Positions 9,835 through 21,543 of a stretch of 64,000 nt of DNA are shown here, piece by piece. The stretch is taken from assembly GCA_025504975.1 (NCBI GenBank), contig JANUWI010000003.1, positions 3,100,001 through 3,164,000 on the forward strand, in the 5' to 3' direction. This DNA comes from Plenodomus lindquistii (lineage: Eukaryota > Ascomycota > Dothideomycetes > Pleosporales > Leptosphaeriaceae). Both the position numbers and the translations under genes were made by a program. The stretch's first letter is position 1. Each line of letters begins with the position of its first letter. The notes under the pieces were generated by a model. The model was not told where the DNA came from. It ran no database searches and saw only the letters and a program-made list of their open reading frames with translations.

Positions 9835-10852
9835 CTAAACACGAAAAACTTGCAGTAATATTCCTCCAGACTTTATACTTACCTTCCTACACTTACCGTC
9901 AAGTCTTGAGCAGGCTTTAATACCTACACTTCCCACCCCCACTCCCACTCCCACACTCAACACACGAAAGTAATCCGCCCCATAATCAATACAAACCTCC
10001 TCACCCACATTTATAGCCTTCGTGGCAATCAGAGCCAGCACGCGCTCCTCACCCACCCTCGCCTCCACAACATTCACATTGTCCTCACAAGAATGATTGC
10101 AAAACCTCACATAACTACCCCACGACACACCATCCACATACGCCTTAGTCGCAGGAAGAAGATCCAACCCTTCCCTCCCTCTCCCCGTGAATCGTGGATC
10201 GATGCTGACTTCTGGCGCATACGACGTATTTGCCTTGCGCGCAGGAATCAGCTCACCAAGATAAACGCCCGAGATGTCGTCCTTGGCCCATATTTGGCGG
10301 GAAAACAACCCCCATTCCATACCGCCTACTTTGCAGATTCCGAAGCGATTGGGCCAGTCGAGGTTCCCTGTCATCCACACTGTAAGCGTGTGAGTGCATG
10401 TTGCGGAATTGTCAAAATCGGCGGCGCAGTGGAGATAGTGGGTGAATGTTGGGGTTTGCTAGCACCATTTACCAAGACAATTGCGCTTTTCCAGCTCGCC
10501 GTAGTCGGAGCTGAGTTGTTGGAGGCGGGCGCGCTGTTGTGCGGGTGTCATTGCAGGGGGTGAGGATATGTCGGTGGCCCTGAGCTGTGCCGCGGATGTA
10601 GGGGGCCAGGAGCCGAAGGAGTTGGAGGGTCGGAGTGTTGTGGCCCAGGGCCCGTAGGGGTTGAATGTTAGAGATGTTGTACTTACTGGGAATATGGTGG
10701 GGCACGCCTGGTGCCAAAGGCTGGTCTACGTCTTCTCTGGAGGTTGTGGAGAAGTATCTGGCGTTTTGGAGGGCTAGGGATGGTTGGGGTCCGTAGTTGT
10801 AGGTGGTGTGTTGGGGGAGGGCAGCTAGACGGTTGGAACGACGTGTAGCCAT
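9835..10852 (-). CDS. SET-domain protein (putative protein lysine methyltransferase)
   Basis: Three exons: 10852-10683, 10579-10473 and 10379-9835, giving 273 residues. The SET domain is in exon 3. It opens with FGICKVGGMEWGLFSRQ, has the pseudoknot motif FCNHSCEDNV (NHS-C core), and EEVCIDYGADYF, the catalytic and substrate-channel tyrosine segment. This arrangement fits small fungal stand-alone SET proteins; substrate (histone or other) is unknown. The N-terminus (MATRRSNRLAAL) is basic. Near the C-terminus a hexanucleotide repeat makes a VGVGVGVG run, followed by two cysteines resembling a reduced post-SET motif. The last 20 residues are uncertain: a second GTAAGT donor lies just before them, so a further small exon could replace this tail. 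Exon 1 was joined with the donor AA|GTACAA to keep the frame; the nearby A|GTAAGT does not. Confidence 0.8.
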
Positions 10853-11783
10853 GTTAGCAGATTCTTATCTTTACTAGTTCGATTGGAGTGAATGTCCAAG
10901 AAGCAAGGGTTTGTAGTATACATACTTACACACATCTTGACATAGACATACTGTATTGTGAAGCTCGCAATGGTTTCGCATGGGTATACAATGCAACAAC
11001 GGCATTGTGGTTTGAAAACCACCGGATTGTGAAGATGCCAGAGAATAAGGGCGATTGTGAGAGACTACGACTATATTCAGACCAGAGAATTTTGATACCA
11101 TCAATACTTGTAGGGGGGAAGAGGCGAAGGTACATTCAGGGGTGAAAGCGTCAACCGAGGAGGACTTGGTGCAGTCAACTCCCCAATCCCCAGGACACCA
11201 TCTGCTTAAGACCCTAGTATTACCCTCCACATCCAGTCTAAGAATATCCCATGAGCCGAGTATCAACCTCCATCTCCCCAGTAAAACCTCACAAAACAGT
11301 AAACACCTCACACACACCATCACTCATCCTCTTCTCGCAATCGCAAAGTGAACGACACGCCGCTTGAACTTCTCTAAACCGCTACACACATATAGCCATG
11401 GCAATATCTCCATTTCTACCTGTACACACAAAACTAGTCTTCATCACATGGGAACGACTTTTTGCCGGCCGGTCCAAACCAGCCCAGATTCGACCGCCTA
11501 CATCAAAGGGGGTATATATCCATCCATCCATCCATTCAAAGACCAGTAGAAAAAAAAGAAGAGAGATGAGAAGCGGTGAACGCCTATGGAGCCCCCCGTT
11601 GCAACGGTATGACCAACCATATCATGCCATGTCATGTCATCCCTCTTGCTTGAAAAAAAAACACCAGATGGAAATGCAATACAAGGGAGAGTCCGAGGAA
11701 CACCGTGTACATGATTATCGACAAGTACCCCCTTTTTGGGGAGCGTTTTCACTAGACCAAGCATAAGTACATTAGATAGCCGT
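10853..11783. other. Intergenic: SET gene promoter and DEP1 3' region
   Basis: Contains a short (ATCC)n repeat at about 11517-11535 and an A-rich run near 11550. The ORFs overlap on both strands and are not convincing. Confidence 0.5.
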
Positions 11784-14124
11784 CTATCGTCCAAATATCG
11801 TGTTGCCCACACTGATTGGACCGAGACCGTTGCGCTGGGGCATGGGAGGGGGGCGGTTCGCATCGGGTCGACTTGCTCCCCGAGCGTTTGGTGGTGCTGC
11901 AGGTGGGCCTGCGTGCAGAGGTCGCATGCCACCAGGGCCCCATCGGTGGCCGTGGTCATCGTGTAATTCGGTATGGGGTGCTGCTGGACTCGACATGACA
12001 CCGTATGTCTCCCTGCCCAAGATGCCCGTGCTGCGTGGATTCGAATTGGGGGTGTCGGTGTATGCGAGATGGTGATCTGTTGGAGGCCGCTTCATGTGCA
12101 AAACAGGCGACTCGGACTCACTGGTGCGTCCGTTGAGGTTGTGCGTGTTCGATGATGGCGGATTGGAATTAGCTTCGATGGTCGAGGCGGAGCCATTGGG
12201 CCCGGTCAGGTCGACCATACGCCGTTGTCCCGCAGGTGTTTGGTAACTCGAGACGCGTGATGGATCTGCAGGAAATCGCGTGTCGTGGTGGGAAGGATGT
12301 CGCGGATTAGCCCAGGGTGTACTCTGCAGGAACTGCTCTTCAGCTGCGGCCTCGTCGGCTGTACTTAGGCGGTTGTAGGTGCGAAAGGAGGGAGGCGGCG
12401 CTGGGACACGCGTTGCAATCTGCAACGTCGAATCAGCTGTCGGCTCTCAAGCAGACATGTTTTCAACTTACTTTCATAGCTCGCATGTCTAAATCAATCT
12501 CGGCTGGTCGCGCAGGACTAATGTCTGGTGCAGCTGGGAAGCCAACGTACTTGGCGACTCCTGACAGGATGGACACCTCAAGGTTGTATGCAGTCTGTTG
12601 CCGTATCTGGTCAGACCGCTTCTCTGGTAGTTTTATCATGTATTCAGTTTCGTCGCAACCAAGTTGGCGTCGGCCGCGTTGAAGCTCGAAGACGCGCTGG
12701 TTGCACTCCGCGAGAATTTCTTCCCGTTCATGCCGTACTGTCTGGAAGTACTGGCTGTGCATTTGATGTCGTTCGGCTGCAGTGATGATGTCGAGGTTCT
12801 TCTGCTTGTATTCTTGCAGCCTCGTCTCGTATGCGATTTTGTCGGCGCGCCGCTCGTCGACGCACTTGATCATTGCAAGGTATTCGGGGTGGACGCAGTT
12901 TGGCTGCTTGAGCATTTCGACTTCTCGCTCGAGTTGCGCCATTTGCTCGTCGCAGAGCCTGTGTATCGTTAGTTGAAAGCAGCAGGAGAAATGGGTTCCG
13001 AGGTCTACATACTTTTCGCGGAATAGCTTAAACTTCTTCTCAATTTCGGCCAGCTTGTCAATTGCCTGCTTTTTCTTTGCGACTTCGTCGTCATATGCGG
13101 CCTCGTGCTCTTCCTCTCCATCGCCATCGCCTTCGGCATCGTGAGCCTCGGCAGCTTGGAGTGCCTCGCTATAGGCATAGTTGGGGTCTTCCATCTTGCG
13201 CTTGCCTCGGCGGCCGCCTTTGCGAGGTTTCGTGTGCTTGGCGACTGTGGCCAGCTCGTTGACCGTTTCGGCGGCGATGTTGGCCTGTCGTTCTTCGAGT
13301 GCCAGTTCCTCGTGGGCGAGCTGCGAAAGGCGCTCCTCGGCGTTTTCCAGCTCGTCTTGCACGTCTTGTTGTTCTTGTTGGGTTGCCGCAGCTTCGGCCA
13401 GGCCATCGAGGGCTGAGCTCTTCTCGACACTGGAGCGCTTTCGCGCGGGCTCGTCTTGCTGGTCGTCTACAGGGCTGCCCTCTGCGGCGGACCGTTTTCT
13501 CTTGCTGCCAGCGAACAGATTGGCAGCTTCCGCCGCGGCAGCCAATGACAACGAGCGCAGTGGGTTATCTTGGTCGGCTGCCTCGTCCATGGTGACATCG
13601 ATAGCAATTGCCGAGGGTGTGGCTGGCGCAGACTCGTCATGCTGTAGGGTTTTGGTGTGCGCGAGCTTGCTCGGGGTGCGTGTGTACAAGGGCTCAGAGA
13701 GGATCGAAGTGTCGGTGGCTACGCGCGTGAATTTGCGAGGAGTGTTTTCTAGACGCTCCGTCTCGGCTTCGGAATCGTCGTCATCCAGGTCCATGGCCGG
13801 CGTCGGTCGCGGGGTGGGCTCGGACAGGTCGTCTGAGGCGTCGCCGATGTCGCTCAGACTGCTGGATCGGTTGTCGGCCGCGTCGTCGTAGGGCGCAGTT
13901 GTGGCATCGGCGGCGGGCGCGTCTGCGAGCAGGGTGGTGGGCGGCGCCGTCATGGACAGCATAGCGGCAGCAGCGGCGTCGAGGGCAGTAGGGTGCTCGC
14001 GGGCGGGGGCTGGCTGCTGCATCGGGGCGGGGTCGCTCGCGGGGGAGGATATGGGCGAGGGGTCGGGGCGATTGTGCGTCGTGGTGCCCGGCGTGTGGTT
14101 GTGGGCGGCGTCAGGAGCGCTCAT
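11784..14124 (-). CDS. DEP1: Sds3-like subunit of the Rpd3L histone deacetylase complex (Dep1 type)
   Basis: Three exons: 14124-13013, 12958-12472 and 12419-11784, 744 residues. Intron 1 is 54 bases and stays in frame, so the uninterrupted reading is misleading: the stretch YVDLGTHFSCC is intron. The second junction joins ...RAMK to IATRVPAP. The N-terminal half is Ala/Pro/Asp-rich and contains the NRSSSLSDIGD motif seen in fungal Dep1. A basic PRKGGRRGKRK patch and acidic stretches follow. The Sds3-like coiled-coil domain covers roughly residues 360-530 (KLAEIEKKFKLFREK, CVHPEYLAMIKCVDERR, LQEYKQKNLDI). The C-terminal 200 residues are Pro/Asn-rich. Dep1/Sds3 scaffold Rpd3, Sin3 and Pho23 in promoter deacetylation. 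Dep1 rather than Sds3 is inferred from the N-terminal motif. The gene is divergent from NOP12. Confidence 0.85.
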
Positions 14125-14538
14125 GGTGCGTCCCCCAGCAGAGTGAGTGCGGCGACGGGCTCGCGTGCTCTGGCGGGCTTGGGAGGGGGCTGTGGGAGAA
14201 GCGCGGGGGGCCTTCAGCAGGGGAACATGAGCGAGCGTGCTGGCGGGGCCGTAGGGGAGCAGACGGCTATGGCAGAGGGCGTGGGCGTGGGCGTGGACTG
14301 CGCTCGCGGGCGGGACGAAGGCTCCAGGTCAAGCGCCGGGGCCCTGAGAAGTTGCGGATGACCTAGCCCAGCAAGCAGACGGCGGAGCTGGTGCGCGCCC
14401 TCACCGCCCGCTCTTCTGCCACGGCCCGCCTGCAAGCGGTCTAGCTCCGGGCAGGGTCTAGTCCTTCCATGCATGACTTTTTTTTGGCGACGAAGAAACC
14501 GGCCAACGACACGGCAATCGCAGTCGCTCGCAATCACA
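14125..14538. promoter_or_regulatory. Divergent promoter between DEP1 and NOP12
   Basis: 414 GC-rich bases separate the two start codons; any regulatory sites must be shared or interleaved. No TATA box is evident, as is usual for housekeeping genes. Confidence 0.45.
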
Positions 14539-16229
14539 ATGGGCAAGTCAAAGGACAAGCGCCCGGCAGACACCAAAGCCCCCAAGAAGAGCGCCAACGG
14601 GCTCATCAAAGTCGACAAAACGGCCTTGGATCCAACGCTCGCCTCGCTGTTTGCGACCAGTGTGCGTCTTCTTCACTGCTGGATGCCGGCGTGGAATTGC
14701 GATTGCTAACACATGACATTTAGGCAGGTCCAGTGCAAGCGCCGCCCAAATCACGGTACCAGGACCGCATTCAACCGAAGCCAGCAAAGCATGTACAAGA
14801 AGCAGACAACGACGAAGAGTTGAGCTCGGCGTCGGAGAGCCTACCTTCAGATGACGATGACGAAGACGACGACGACGACGACGACGACGACGAAGGCTCA
14901 GAAGCAGGCAGCGACGACACAACCTCGGTGGACGAGTCCGACGCCGAAGACTCTGCCAACGAGGCTGCCGTCGCCAGAATGCACGAGTCAGCACTCAACG
15001 GCGCATTAGAGAAGCCCAACAAGAAGCGCAAGCGAGCAGGCCAGGAAGAAATCGAGGACACGTACATGCGCAAGGTGGCGCGTGAGGAAGAGAAGGAGGA
15101 GGAGCAACGGCAGAAGAAGCGCAAGACCAAGACAGTCCCAGCACCAGCAGCCAAAGATGACGATGCTTCAGACGACTCAGACAGCGAGCAGGCGCCCGCA
15201 GTACCACAGCACGAGTCACTGGCAGAAACAACTGACAAGGACGCATCCGAAGTCGAGAAGGCTGCGCGCACCGTCTTCCTCAGCAACGTCTCCTCCGAGT
15301 GCATCAACTCCAAGACGGCCGAGAAAGCACTCAAGAAGCACCTCGAGTCCTTCATCGCCGACCTGGCCGACAATAACCCACCCCACAAGATCGAATCTAT
15401 CCGCTTCCGCTCTACCGCCTTTTCCAGCTCCTTGCCCAAGAGAGCCGCCTTTGCAAAGAAGGAAATCATGGACTCGACCACCAAAAGCACAAATGCCTAC
15501 GCCGTCTACACCACCAAAGTCGCAGCACGCGAAGCAGTCAAGCGGCTCAACGGCACACTGCTGCTCAACCGCCATCTGCATGTCGACTCCGTGGCCCACC
15601 CCACCAAAATCGACCACCGCCGCTGCGTCTTCGTCGGCAACCTCCCCTTTGTCGACGAGAGAGAAACCCCCGCCGAAGACGACAAGCCCAAGAAGCCGCG
15701 CCCCTCGTCAGACGTCGAAGAAGGCTTATGGGTCCATTTCGCCAAAGCCGGAAAAATCGAGAGCGTGCGCGTAGTCCGCGATGCGCAAACCCGCATTGGC
15801 AAGGGCTTCGCATACGTGCAATTCGTCGACGAAAACGGCGTCGAAGCCGCCCTCCAACTCCACGAGAAGAAATTCCCCCCTTTACTCCCTCGTATCCTCC
15901 GTGTTACACGCTGCAAAGCAGAAAAGAAAAAGGACAAGGCGCGTGCGCCGCCGCCGACAAAGGCACCCCGGCCGGGCCAGAAGGGCGGTTACGTAGCCAA
16001 GTTGACTGAGGAGCAGAAGTCGGCGCAGGGTCGTGCGCGGTCCATGTTGGGTAAGGTGGCCAAGGCGCAGACGAAAGAGGGCTTTGTGTTTGAGGGGCAC
16101 CGCGCGAGTGAGAAGCAGGGGAAGAGTGGGCTCAAGTTCAAGGGTAGTGGTGGTGGGGCGAAGAAGAAGGGGCCGAATGGACGGAAGAGTCGGAGTGCGA
16201 CGTGGAAGAAGGGTGGGGCGAAGAAGTAG
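14539..16229 (+). CDS. NOP12: Nucleolar RNA-binding protein Nop12
   Basis: Two exons, 14539-14661 and 14724-16229 (62-base intron, donor GTGCGT), 542 residues. The start was placed at MGKSKDKRP, whose frame leads into KVDKTALDPTLASLF, a segment conserved in Nop12. An acidic region follows (residues about 75-110), including a run of Asp encoded by a GAC repeat at 14862-14892. RRM1 begins with RTVFLSNVSSE near residue 222, and RRM2 with RCVFVGNLPFVDE near 340, with RNP1 KGFAYVQF near 398. The C-terminal 100 residues are Lys/Arg/Gly-rich (KSGLKFKGSGGGAKKKG), typical of nucleolar proteins. Yeast Nop12 is needed for 25S rRNA maturation and 60S assembly. Nop13 is the closest alternative, but the N-terminal motif favours Nop12. 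Confidence 0.9.
14862..14892 (+). repeat. GAC/ACG trinucleotide microsatellite in NOP12
   Basis: About ten GAC units in a row within the coding sequence give a poly-Asp tract. It keeps the reading frame and is probably length-polymorphic. Confidence 0.7.
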
Positions 16230-19200
16230 GTGTGGAGTTGGTTCGGGGCGTTGAAGGGTAAGAACTCATGCTAGGGAAAACAACGAGTGGTATGTTAGCT
16301 TTGGGATGGTGGACAGATACTACTAAATTCAAGTCAAGACTGCTCTACTCGTCTTGGGTATGTGTGGTGAATACCCTAGACCACCTTCCGATATATCCAA
16401 CTTTGGCAAGTCGTCTTAATCTCCATTCAACCAAGCCGTCCTGAACGCGAGACTTGTTCGAACCGCACCATCTCAACCCAGAAAGAATCGCAGTTACCAT
16501 CCTACACTCCATCCAAACCCAAACTCCCCTATTTAACCTCCTGCCATCAAAACATCAATGCATCCCCTACACAAATCTCGAACATCTACCTCAACACCGC
16601 ATGCAAAGCAGCATATCTCCATATCCATCCCCATTCTCAATCCTCTCAATCTAATCCCCCGTCTCAGAACCAGCCATCCCATCTTCCCCCCTTTCCTTTA
16701 AAAAAATCATACACCATACTCTTCCACAAGCAGAGCGAAAGAAAAAAAAACGACGGAAGGGGGGGGGGGGCGTGAGTATGCTTGGTAAGTCTACCGAATC
16801 CTGTATTTCTTGATTAATCTTGATGGGTCAGTGGTTGCAGGCTGCAGATTAAACGGCATTGGTATGTGAGGGAGTTGGATGTTTTGTCATATAGCATCTG
16901 CGTACCATACCAACCGTACTGATCTGCAACAGTTACGCATAATGGGAACAACTATATGCCGGTCAGTCCCAACGAGAAGGTATACGCGCGCGGCACAGTC
17001 AGGAGCAAGTGGCGTAAAGAGGTGAACCGCAGTTCCTTGCAGTCAACCTTCCAAGTCACATACTTTGGTAAGTCCACCACTTCTTGTCTGGATGAACAAC
17101 TTGTGGTTCCATAAAGGTCTCGTACTCAAAACACGATTCTACCACATCTATTACTCGGCCTTACCATTGCTATTAAATCAACATACACGCAAACAAACAC
17201 AACACATCATCTGCGCCGCCGCGACACAAGCACTCAGAACCTCGTATGCAAAGCCCACACATATAAAACTTAGTTAGATTTACTCCGACTCTGATCAAGG
17301 ACCCACACATACTGTACTGTACCGTCATGTTACTTTCCGTCACGTCAAAACCAGCTTGCAAACCCGTCCCGAAGCCTTTCCCACGGGCAGATTGGGTATA
17401 GACAACGTATCACCCCTATAGCACACTTCACCTCGTTACAATACCAGCAGCACAGCACAGTACCTACATCCGAGGCAGCCCACACCCACGCCCACATGCC
17501 ATTCAAGAATCGAATCGAATCGAATCGCGTGTGACGAGGTCGCCGTGCTGACAGCGGGAATATCCTATGCCGAGCCGGTCGCGGCCGAAGGGCCCTTGTC
17601 TCGGATGTGGATGTGGATGCGGGAGAGTAAACTCAAATAGGGAAACGGGAGTTCGTGGACGGGGGAACATGTTGATCTGATGGTGTGAGATATGCTGCGA
17701 CGAGGTCTTGGGGTTTTTTAAGGATGGTTCGGCTTGATTGCTTGTAGTCTGTAGTCTGTAGTCTGTAGGCATTTTTGCGAGGTGGGCCACTTGATTAAAG
17801 ACATTGATATAGTCTCCTGGCTATGCTGGTCTGCATAGCATCGAACTGTTTACGTCCTGGTAGTCGTTTGGCGCAGTTGTGATATTGTTGATAAGTTCTG
17901 CGTTTGATGTGGTTTCTTCAAGCAATGGATAGGGCGCGGCACGTCGACCGGCTGTGAACGTTTGTTAGGCTCCAGATTGTGTGCTTCTAATACTATGTGA
18001 GAGAGTGAGGCAATTTGAACAGTCATGTATCACATGCCAACATTTCTATATAGATACCTAGTCAGCATAAGCAACTCAATACAATGAACACAAGATCTAT
18101 GCTGTATGTGGAAAAGATTTGTTAAGCAACAAAGACCATTCCAAGACGACCGTAACGCTTGAAGATTACCACGACGATTATGTCCATGCGAGGTGAGCAT
18201 AGATAGGCTCACTTACAGCTTACCCGGACCTCACCTGGAGCAAAGTCTTTGATACCTACAAAACATTGTGCTACCTTCTGTTGAGGCGGCGTTTGATTGC
18301 TAGGGCTTACAGCCATCGGACGAGACACGTTGTTGGCAAATGCGCCGGAGGCCCTCCACACATCACAAAAGACTGTGTGACCTCACGACACGGCTGTACC
18401 AGAGTGGCGGATCGGTACGGCACAAGACGAGATGACGCGTGCCGGCACCGATGTCAACGGCTGGCGTAGAGCAACAGGCGACGCTGCAGTCGTCATGCTA
18501 CAGACCCGTGCAAGCGACAACGTGTCGAGCGGAGCAGTGCTGTGATCTGCAGCTACCTACGCGTGCGCACCTGGTTGACGGACGCGCTATGCTGACGATC
18601 ATGAGCTTGGACGCTTGTAACAGCATTCCCCAGCTACTTTACTGTACACAACAGGAGGCATTTTGCTGCTGTAAGCCAGGCTGAGACGTGTTCGAGACAG
18701 CCGTTGAATGCGACTGAGACTACCAGTGAGTGTTGCTCAGCGCCAAAGGAAAAAACCAACGTGGAGTGCATATCTGCAGGGCGACCGTCCACAGGCTGTG
18801 TAAGAGGTGCACGGATGGAAAGCTACAGACAGGCGCCAGCGGCGCTCTCAAAGTTTGTGCAGGCCAGCCTACCAGCTTGGAGCCCGACGGCGTGCTGTGA
18901 TTGTGAAAGGCAGCGGAGATGGAAGTCCGGATGCTACCGGGAAGATGTCTGTTCGATTGTTTCTGTGAGCTGCTGGTGAATCGCGATGTGTGAGATGTTG
19001 AGTGAGCGGCTACTGCGGTTTCGGCCGGACCAGCGCAGAGTTTGGGACGGGAAGTCGTCCGTGTGCGGCGCGAAGCTTTGCAAATTGGCGGAGGTGCCCA
19101 ATCAGAGAGTGCAAGCAGCTGGGGCGCAGTGCAGCCGTGGATTTTTGCGACATGGCGTTGGCTCCTGAGGTAGACGCCCGGAACATTTGGACATGTGTGA

Positions 19201-21543
19201 CTGTGATTTGTCCGTTGGCAGCAATTTCGCAGGCGTCAAAGGCGAAGGATGCAGTGGGGGCGGATGGGTGGATCACGGACGCAACGCCATGTCCACGAGC
19301 TTGGGCAGTGACGAGATGGCGGCGGCGGCAGGTGCGAGGTGCGAGGTGCGATGAACGAGCATGCCCTCTGTTGTGGAAACTGCGACGGGCTCACCGCTGC
19401 TGCGCGCCTGCCTGCCTGACCTTTCCTGCCTCCGTCCGTCTGCGTCATCTCTCCTCTTCAAAATTCAGCCGCGGGAGCTCGAGCCGAACACCGCTGTTGC
19501 CGGACGCCTGCTGCAGCGGTGCAATTGCATCAACAGTGCGCTCACGATGCGGCGCCGACGGGCGTGCAACCAGCGCAGCGTTCCGTCGCAGCACAGTGCA
19601 AATGCACATTTGCAATCGATAACAGCAGTGACGCGTGCGTGGTGAAAGCGTGAGGGCTGCTGTGGGGGGGGCACTCACTGGGGGGCCAAAAAGCAGCCCC
19701 CAAGCGCCTACCCTTGTCCCGCCGGCCCTGTGTTTTTGTCGGTGGGCCGGTAGAAGAACAGGCCGCCGCCTGCTTCTTCCTCCCTCCAATCCAATCCATC
19801 CTCTGACTTTCCCCATTTCTTCCCTCTCCCCAATCAACTGCATCGCCGCAAGCTAGCATCTTCAGATCACGTTTCTTGCACGACGGACACGCGCTGCTCG
19901 TGGTTCCGTACGTCAAAACATCCACGCCTACCGCCGTGTGCTCTGTCTAGGCGCCTCCAAAGCGTGCAGCCTGCCGCCTGCTAGCTGTTTGCACGCGCCT
20001 GTGAGACACCTCGACGACTTGTGTCCTGCTGCCGCCGCCAGCAAATCAACGCGAGTCGCGAGTCCCTCTCTCCACCCGTGACCTCACCCTCCTGCGGCCG
20101 GCCCTGCGCATCAGTAAGTGCGTCTCTAGCATTGCAGTCCATTGTCGCACCTTGATTTTGCTGCATCGCCAACATGTCTTGGAGCGCGTCTTGCTGTCCG
20201 TGTTCGCTGCGCGCCTCGCGCGCACTGCCCGACTGCGACGTTCCTGCCCGGCCTGCTGTTTTGCTGCGCGCCTGAGCATCTGCGCGCTCGCACGGCGTCG
20301 CGCTCGCAGCACAATGCTTCATCCACCTTGATCTTCCTCTTGCTTACCACGTCCTAGTAGGCACGAGCACACACGGCGCTCAAGAGTATAAGCGTCTTGT
20401 ACCGCGCTCGCTGCTCGCTCCTTGGATCCCGCTGCTACCGGTAGAGTCAGCTGCGCCTGCGCACTGCGACAATATATAGCTGCACAGTGTCTGGTCGCCC
20501 TAGCCTCACACCGAGAGCCGCTCTTGACCTGCACCGCCGATACGCCCAGCAGCGTCATACCGCTGGCGCAGTAGTAGACGCAGCGCGCGATTGCGACGTG
20601 GACGTGCTGCCGCCGATTAAAGTCGGTAAGTGTGCCCACAGGCCTGCATGAACCTGCATTGCCAACGCATCACCTCCAATCGCCCGCCCGCCAGCACATG
20701 CCCACCCTCGGCCTCCTCCAATTGCTCATCTTGCGCGTCCCAAACTAGCTGACGGTTACTCTTAACAGTGTAGACACTTTTCCGGCTTCATCCCTAACTG
20801 GTGAGCTCTCGCAACGGCTTCTGTCTCCACACGGCGCGGCCCTCTAGACTGCATCTTCATCCTCGCAAGTCCGCCATAATTCACCGTGCGAGTGCACAGC
20901 CTTGCGTCCTCACCAGCATCCAATCACTTCGGCTGCGCCTCGACACTTGCTCTGAAGCAATAACCGTGCGCCTCTCTAGCGATCTCGCCTCATAAGCGTG
21001 GCCATTGACAACGCATCAATCATCGGTCCTGCCGCGTCGTGACCCTGTCTGTACTGCGTGCCTAGCTACCGTCGTCTACCCAAGGATCCTCAATCGATCA
21101 GCAAACAAGATCACGCTCACGACGCCTTTTAACCATCATCGAGACCAAGACACCACCAATCCTGCAACTCGACATCCCCGCGACAATCATCCTCCGTAAG
21201 TCAAAGGACCTCTGACTACCGTCTCATTGGTCGGGTGCTCATTTCGCCTCAGCTCCAGGCTACAGCTGTCTAACCAGTCGCTGCGGATCCACTACACGAA
21301 TCGCGTCTAATCCCCACCTCCTTCGCGCCTTTCGACGTCGTTTATCCCAATCGCGACACTCGCAAACGGCTCTGTGACCGCGGCTCATCTCCGTGCAGCA
21401 CAAGCTCCTGCAAGGACCAATACAGTGTATCGGGTCTGTGTATTTGAGTGGCGCGTCTGGGGTAGTACTCGAAACAACGCCGCCTCGAGTCGCGTACTTT
21501 GATCCTGCATCCAAACACTCAGTACAACTCAACATCATCCACC
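16230..21543. other. 5.3 kb without a supported gene; distal part is probably the HapB promoter and leader
   Basis: No ORF here has recognisable protein sequence. Low-complexity spots include an A run followed by 12-13 G at about 16741-16771, (AATCG)n at about 17507-17527, and (GTAGTCT)n at about 17742-17768. From about 18.2 kb the base composition becomes GC-rich with many short overlapping ORFs. Several GTAAGT sites (about 20113, 20631 and 21196) could be donors of 5'-leader introns. CCAAT or ATTGG pentamers occur at 20676, 20718, 20920, 21156, 21226 and 21417, and a CCAATCCAAT pair at 19786-19795. A long noncoding transcript is possible but cannot be shown from sequence. Confidence 0.5.
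20676..21421. promoter_or_regulatory. CCAAT-box-rich region upstream of HapB
   Basis: Six CCAAT/ATTGG pentamers (20676, 20718, 20920, 21156, 21226, 21417) lie in the 900 bases before the HapB start. HapB is part of the factor that binds CCAAT, and autoregulation of hapB is known in Aspergillus nidulans. Whether these sites work here is inference; some could lie within the transcribed leader. Confidence 0.35.

Noticed and set aside
10469..10852. Uninterrupted 127-codon reading of the SET gene's first part
   Set aside because: It reads through a 103-base intron and ends before the SET domain. Splicing at 10682-10580 restores a frame into the domain.
19002..19622. 206-codon plus-strand ORF in the gene-free region
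   Set aside because: Its Arg/Cys/Ala-rich translation resembles other chance frames of GC-rich DNA, and overlapping ORFs exist in several frames.
21499..21543. Upstream extension of HapB by 15 codons
   Set aside because: It begins without an ATG, and the ATG at 21544 has a good context.
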